A DNA stretch of 19,772 bases from Spirochaeta sp. (GTDB lineage Bacteria > Spirochaetota > Spirochaetia > DSM-27196 > Alkalispirochaetaceae): positions 1 through 19,772 of the forward strand of contig JAQIBO010000165.1 in the NCBI GenBank assembly GCA_027859055.1. The letters are read 5' to 3'. Positions 15,817 through 19,772 of this stretch are shown piece by piece. Each line of letters begins with the position of its first letter. The stretch's first letter is position 1. The notes beneath the pieces are model-generated. The model saw nothing but the letters and a program-made list of their open reading frames with translations. It was not told the DNA's origin and did not search any database. The position numbers were made by a program, and so were the translations under genes.

Positions 15817-17631
15817 ATGGTTCACAGTGTAGAGCAGTCACACGTACGCAACTTTTGTATCATAGCCCATATAGATCATGGGAAATCCACGCTGGCGGAC
15901 CGGTTTATACAACGGTCAAAAATCGTGGCTGATCGCGATTTTCACGATCAGCTGTTGGACTCGATGGATATCGAACGTGAACGCGGTATCACGATAAAGA
16001 GTCAGGCCGTCACGATGCCAATGGAAATCGGGGGGGAAGAATACCGTCTCAACCTTGTTGATACTCCCGGCCACGTCGACTTTTCATATGAAGTTTCCCG
16101 GGCGATCTCCTCATGCGAGGGTGCGGTGCTGCTGATCGATGCCGCCCAGGGTGTCGAGGCACAGACGTTAAGCAACCTCTATCTCGCGGTTGAACACGAC
16201 CTGGAGGTGATCCCGGTCATCAACAAGATCGATCTGCCTGCAGCAGATGTGGAAAATTGCCTTCACCAGATCGAACACGATCTTGGTCTCGATCCCACCG
16301 ATGTGCTCCTTGTCAGCGGAAAAGCGGGAACCGGCATTGCCGAACTTCTTGAAGCGATTATCAAGCGGATTCCGCCGCCTTCCGGGAGTCGCGACGAGCC
16401 ACTTCAGGCGCTGGTATTCGACAGCCACTACGATCCCTATCGCGGCGTCATCGTCCACATTCGAGTGTTTTCCGGTTCAATTCGTCCCGGTGACACGATC
16501 GAAATGTGGTTCAACGGGGCCACCTACGCTGTCGAGGAGACCGGTCGTTTCAAAATCAAGCTGGAACAGACAAACGTGCTCAACGCCGGAGACGTCGGGT
16601 ACATAATCGCCGGTATCAAGACGATTCAGGATGTCAGGGTCGGTGACACGGTTACCAGGCCCGACCACCGCTGTACGGTTCCGCTTCCCGGTTTTCGCGA
16701 GGTGAAACCGGTTGTGTTTTCGTCGATCTATCCCGTCGACACCAATGATTACCAGGACCTGATTCGGGCGATGGACAAGCTGAAGCTCAACGACGCATCG
16801 CTGATTTTCGAAAAAGACAATTCCGCTGCCCTGGGCTTCGGGTTTCGGTGCGGGTTTCTCGGTATGCTTCACCTGGAAGTCGTGCAGGAGCGTCTGGAGC
16901 GGGAGTTCGACCTGAACCTGGTACTTACCGCGCCGTCGGTGCAGAACCACGTCACGCTTAACAGCGGTGAAGTGATCTCCGTCAACAGCCCGTTGGAGTA
17001 CCCCGCGCCGGGAGACGTCCAGGAAGCACGAGAACCGTATATTCGGGCCTCAATTATCACCCCTGATACCTACCTTGGTCCGATGCTCACGTTGTGCAAC
17101 GACAAGCGGGGAATCCAGAAAGATATGATCTACCTGGACACCAGTCGCGTGGAGGTGGTGTTTGAGATGCCCCTTGCGGAGGTGCTTTTCGACTTCTATG
17201 ACAGTCTGAAGTCGCTGTCCCGCGGCTACGCGTCATTTGACTACGAATTGCTTGACCATCGACCGGTGGACCTCGTCAAGCTCGACATCCTCGTGAACGG
17301 CAAACCGGTGGACGCGCTGTCGATGCTGGTGTTTCGGGGCCACTCTGAACACCGAGCACGATCGGCGGTCAAACAACTGCGCAACGAAATTCCGCGCCAA
17401 CAGTTCAAAATACCCCTGCAGGGAGCGATCGGTGGTACGATTATCGCCCGCGAGACGATTGCTGCGCTCCGGAAAGACGTCACAGCCAAATGCTACGGTG
17501 GCGATATCTCTCGGAAGCGCAAGTTGATTGAAAAACAGAAAGAGGGGAAAAAGCGCATGAAGACGGTGGGCAATGTGGAGCTTCCCCAGTCCGCGTTTCT
17601 GGCTGTCCTTAAGGGGACTCCCGAGGAGTGA
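15817..17631 (+). CDS. lepA: Elongation factor 4 (LepA), ribosomal GTPase
   Basis: LepA/EF4 is a translational GTPase that acts on ribosomes under stress and in assembly or initiation. The 604-residue protein has the normal family length. The G domain shows G1 AHIDHGKST (17-25), G2 with RERGIT (Thr59), G3 DTPGHVD (82-88) and G4 NKID (about 136). The C-terminal LepA signature is present (GGDISRKRKLIEKQKEGKKR and NVELPQSAFLAVLK). ATG 15817 is the only possible start: an in-frame TGA lies at 15808-15810 and the conserved sequence begins at residue 9. No Shine-Dalgarno sequence is visible. The 3' end overlaps the convergent gene by 23 bp. Confidence 0.98.
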   Translation: MVHSVEQSHVRNFCIIAHIDHGKSTLADRFIQRSKIVADRDFHDQLLDSMDIERERGITIKSQAVTMPMEIGGEEYRLNLVDTPGHVDFSYEVSRAISSCEGAVLLIDAAQGVEAQTLSNLYLAVEHDLEVIPVINKIDLPAADVENCLHQIEHDLGLDPTDVLLVSGKAGTGIAELLEAIIKRIPPPSGSRDEPLQALVFDSHYDPYRGVIVHIRVFSGSIRPGDTIEMWFNGATYAVEETGRFKIKLEQTNVLNAGDVGYIIAGIKTIQDVRVGDTVTRPDHRCTVPLPGFREVKPVVFSSIYPVDTNDYQDLIRAMDKLKLNDASLIFEKDNSAALGFGFRCGFLGMLHLEVVQERLEREFDLNLVLTAPSVQNHVTLNSGEVISVNSPLEYPAPGDVQEAREPYIRASIITPDTYLGPMLTLCNDKRGIQKDMIYLDTSRVEVVFEMPLAEVLFDFYDSLKSLSRGYASFDYELLDHRPVDLVKLDILVNGKPVDALSMLVFRGHSEHRARSAVKQLRNEIPRQQFKIPLQGAIGGTIIARETIAALRKDVTAKCYGGDISRKRKLIEKQKEGKKRMKTVGNVELPQSAFLAVLKGTPEE

Positions 17632-19357
17632 CCCCGGCAGCCGCGAGTGCCCGGATGACGCGGCGGCGATGATCACGGACCGCCCTGAGAAACCGGAGGC
17701 GGTGGAGGCGGGCTGCCGCGGCGGTACGTCCCGCAAGCGGCCACTGCGGCAGATCAAACCACGCAAAATCCAGCATCGCGTCGAGAAACACCGGACCGTC
17801 GGCGGTCAGCGCCGCTTCCTGCGCAATCAGACGTTCACCGAGCACGTTCAACGCGGCAAGCCGCCGTTCGTACGACATTCGTGAACGGTCTGTTGCAATC
17901 GTCCGCGGAAGCCGCCACGAGGGCGTTGTGGTAACCCAGTGTTTCAATTCCCCGGGGGAGATCTCATCGGTGCCGATAGGCAATCCTCTGTTTGGAAGCT
18001 GGCGGAACCGCACATCTGGAACTTCGCCCTGGAGGACGGACACGACGTGGGCCATCTGTGCCGCCTGGTCCGCGAGTATGCCGTCAAGTTGTACCGGTTC
18101 ACCATTTCGCAGCGTTCCGGACCGCCACGGCCGCTGTACGAGTTGCGCCGCACCTCCGGTACCGGATATCCGGTTGTGGAGATTCAAAAAACGCCGATGT
18201 CCGGTTGCCATTCGGGCGTGCGTCCTGGGCGGGTGATACCAGAAATCTATTCCCAGGATGACGAGGTCGGTGACTCCCAGCGTATAGACCAGAATCTCCA
18301 AAGCTGAAGGTGCCACGGAACCACGGGGAACCAGCGAGGGAACCTTCGCGGTCAATCCGTGAATACTGTCGGTCCACGCCGTATCTGTCCCGGCAGTATC
18401 CGATGAAGGGAAAAGTCGGAGATCTGAGAACCGGGTCGCAAAAAAGGCGCGTCGTGCCGGATCAAAGGTGCGCACGATGCTTGGATGGGTCGAGATATCT
18501 GCGATGAGAACGCTGTTGTGCCATACCCACGGGACGAGGTCAGCGGCGTTTGCCAGCTGTCCATCCATCGCCACAACGCAATCCACCGGAATTTGGCGCG
18601 CCGCAAGCGCCGGTAACGCCGTATCGATCGCAACGATCGCGGGACGGCGGATATCCCCGGTACCGCCTTCAGAGTCGCCGGTGAAGGTTTCTGTGCTTTC
18701 CCGCAGCAGAGTCTCTTCAAGGAGCGCAATATCCGCGTCAAGACTCGGGCCGGCGCCGATAAGTACCGCTTTTGGCGGCATCGCATCGCTGAGAACGGCA
18801 AGATCCCCCGACGCCTGTCCCGTATTCTTCCATACATTTGCCAGCCATCGCCGGCCCAGGCGGATTTCGGTTCCACGATTTGCCCAGAACCGCTGAATCA
18901 CGGTCTGGAGCGCTGGTTCGATGTGGCGATAGCGTTCCCGGTACAGGGCGCCGCCACCGCTCAGCGTGACGGTCTCGACGCGCCTGATCGCCCGTTGGGA
19001 GATCATGGTCTGTGCGACAGACGTCACGTCCACCCATGACGACACAAGCGGAACCATCGACAGGCCGGATTCCCGGCGGTGCCATAACTCCGCCAGGCAT
19101 GGTTCAAGTTCGACGCAGAGAACCGCGCTGTTTCGTGACAGCCGTCGGACGAAGGGGGAAAGCCCCTCCCCAAGAAGGGGAGAGATGCACACGTAAAGGG
19201 TCTGGTCGTGGGGTTGGGCAGGCAGGCGGCGCAGCTGGGAGTCCCGCGGTGACGGACCAAGCAGTCGCCGGCCCCGCCACCAGATCTGGCTCCCTTTTGG
19301 CCCCGCTTCAATTCGGGGCGTCTCATCTGATGAGTTCGCGCGGTGAGAGCCGCTCAT
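17609..19357 (-). CDS. DUF115 / MptE-like motility-associated protein (Maf-type glycosyltransferase family)
   Basis: The 582-residue protein has the DUF115 core: VLIGAGPSLD (about 200-206), AIDTALPALAARQIPVDCVVAMDG, and later DLVILGIDFWYHP with a His/Arg-rich stretch. The family includes MptE-like pyrophosphokinases and the Maf motility accessory factors thought to transfer nonulosonic acid sugars to flagellin. A flagellar role is likely in a spirochaete but is inferred. The N-terminal 200 residues contain ISPLLGEGLSPFVRRL and CVELEP, as in Maf-like proteins. ATG 19357 has no clear Shine-Dalgarno sequence; it lies 37 nt after the preceding gene's stop, so coupling is possible. The 3' end runs 23 bp into lepA on the opposite strand. 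Confidence 0.85.
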   Translation of the reverse strand: MSGSHRANSSDETPRIEAGPKGSQIWWRGRRLLGPSPRDSQLRRLPAQPHDQTLYVCISPLLGEGLSPFVRRLSRNSAVLCVELEPCLAELWHRRESGLSMVPLVSSWVDVTSVAQTMISQRAIRRVETVTLSGGGALYRERYRHIEPALQTVIQRFWANRGTEIRLGRRWLANVWKNTGQASGDLAVLSDAMPPKAVLIGAGPSLDADIALLEETLLRESTETFTGDSEGGTGDIRRPAIVAIDTALPALAARQIPVDCVVAMDGQLANAADLVPWVWHNSVLIADISTHPSIVRTFDPARRAFFATRFSDLRLFPSSDTAGTDTAWTDSIHGLTAKVPSLVPRGSVAPSALEILVYTLGVTDLVILGIDFWYHPPRTHARMATGHRRFLNLHNRISGTGGAAQLVQRPWRSGTLRNGEPVQLDGILADQAAQMAHVVSVLQGEVPDVRFRQLPNRGLPIGTDEISPGELKHWVTTTPSWRLPRTIATDRSRMSYERRLAALNVLGERLIAQEAALTADGPVFLDAMLDFAWFDLPQWPLAGRTAAAARLHRLRFLRAVRDHRRRVIRALAAAGVTPRESP

Positions 19358-19394
19358 ATCTGCGCGCTCATCCCGGAGTACTCATTCGGTACGG

Positions 19395-19772
19395 TCAGTT
19401 TCCAAGAACGTACCGGTTAAACGCCTGAACGAAGTTGTCGGTCAGCTTTTCATCGTCTACAAACGCGTCTTCAATACCTTCAGAGTAGAATTGACGGGCG
19501 ATGGAATCGTAAAATTCAGAAATGAACTCGGCATCTTCCTGATCAACCGGGTACTCTTCCTGCAGTTGCAGTACCAGGGCCGACTGTCGCAGGAGAATCG
19601 GTTCACTCACCTCGTCTTCGCCGAGAGAGAACGCGGTCTCGAAAAACTGTTCACGGAACGCTGCGTCGGAGAGTTCCGGAATCTCCTGACTTTGAAGACG
19701 ACCGAAAAACTGGATGTTGCCGTAATTGATCGGAAAACGCCCGGTAGATAAAATATCCCTGTCAGACTCCGC
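19395..19772 (-). CDS. C-terminal part of an unidentified protein (5' end outside window)
   Basis: The frame is open from the window edge to a TGA at 19395-19397 and gives 125 residues. A GTG at 19610 could start a 71-residue protein, but the reading frame continues upstream with similar composition, so a longer gene is more likely. The sequence is acidic and rich in Phe, Gln and Glu, and appears largely helical (FREQFFETAFSLGEDE, EFISEFYDSIARQFYSE), ending in NRYVLGN. There are no Cys residues, no membrane segment and no motif I can name. It precedes the DUF115 gene by 37 nt and may share its transcript. A periplasmic folding factor of SurA type is conceivable, but nothing here proves it. 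Confidence 0.7.
   Translation of the reverse strand, partial: AESDRDILSTGRFPINYGNIQFFGRLQSQEIPELSDAAFREQFFETAFSLGEDEVSEPILLRQSALVLQLQEEYPVDQEDAEFISEFYDSIARQFYSEGIEDAFVDDEKLTDNFVQAFNRYVLGN

Noticed and set aside
19354..19371. Five-codon mini-frame on the minus strand whose TGA overlaps the DUF115 ATG
   Set aside because: It could be a coupling leader, but it has no Shine-Dalgarno sequence and is short enough to occur by chance.
1..19772. Mobile element, integration site next to the tRNA, CRISPR array or prophage
   Set aside because: No transposase, integrase, repeat-spacer pattern or duplicated tRNA end was seen; gene order and composition look chromosomal throughout.

Overview
The window reads as chromosomal DNA of a free-living, moderately GC-rich member of the Spirochaetes. 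The main taxonomic clue is gene order: a probable spoVG end, rplY, pth, tilS and ftsH, an order I recall from the Borrelia chromosome. A DUF115/Maf-like motility-associated gene near the right end fits the same placement. No mobile element, CRISPR array, phage gene or rRNA is visible, and coding density is very high. The longest stretch without a protein gene (64-229) holds a promoter and a tRNA.

Left block (1-8197, + strand): the end of a probable SpoVG; a sigma70-like promoter; tRNA-Gln(TTG); then the closely packed genes rplY, pth, tilS, ftsH, an exported helical-repeat protein of unknown function, and a lipoprotein serine protease with a PDZ domain. Spacings are -14 to +14 nt after rplY, so this looks like one transcription unit. 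It joins translation functions (L25, peptidyl-tRNA hydrolase, tRNA-Ile lysidine synthase) to envelope proteolysis (FtsH, the unknown protein and a trypsin-like lipoprotein).

Middle block (8263-15734, + strand): a chemosensory/phosphorelay operon, STAS protein - CheA - CheR - CheB - hybrid histidine kinase - single-domain response regulator. Most junctions overlap by 8-26 nt, which implies translational coupling. No CheW, receptor, CheX, CheC or CheD gene lies in the block. CheA carries two tandem repeats between its P2-like and dimerisation regions that resemble the MshEN motif of type II secretion/type IV pilus ATPases. The hybrid kinase has two intact receivers plus a degenerate receiver-like segment. 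The operon could link chemotaxis-type adaptation enzymes to a second kinase. This is the most unusual part of the window.

Right block: lepA (+), which has no Shine-Dalgarno sequence and a promoter-like element placed so close to its ATG that the mRNA may be leaderless. Convergent to it and overlapping it by 23 bp is a DUF115-family gene (-). Upstream of that on the - strand is the 3' end of an unidentified gene cut by the window edge.

Function calls rest on motifs read by eye. Start codons were chosen from Shine-Dalgarno position, signal peptides and overlaps. No database search was possible.
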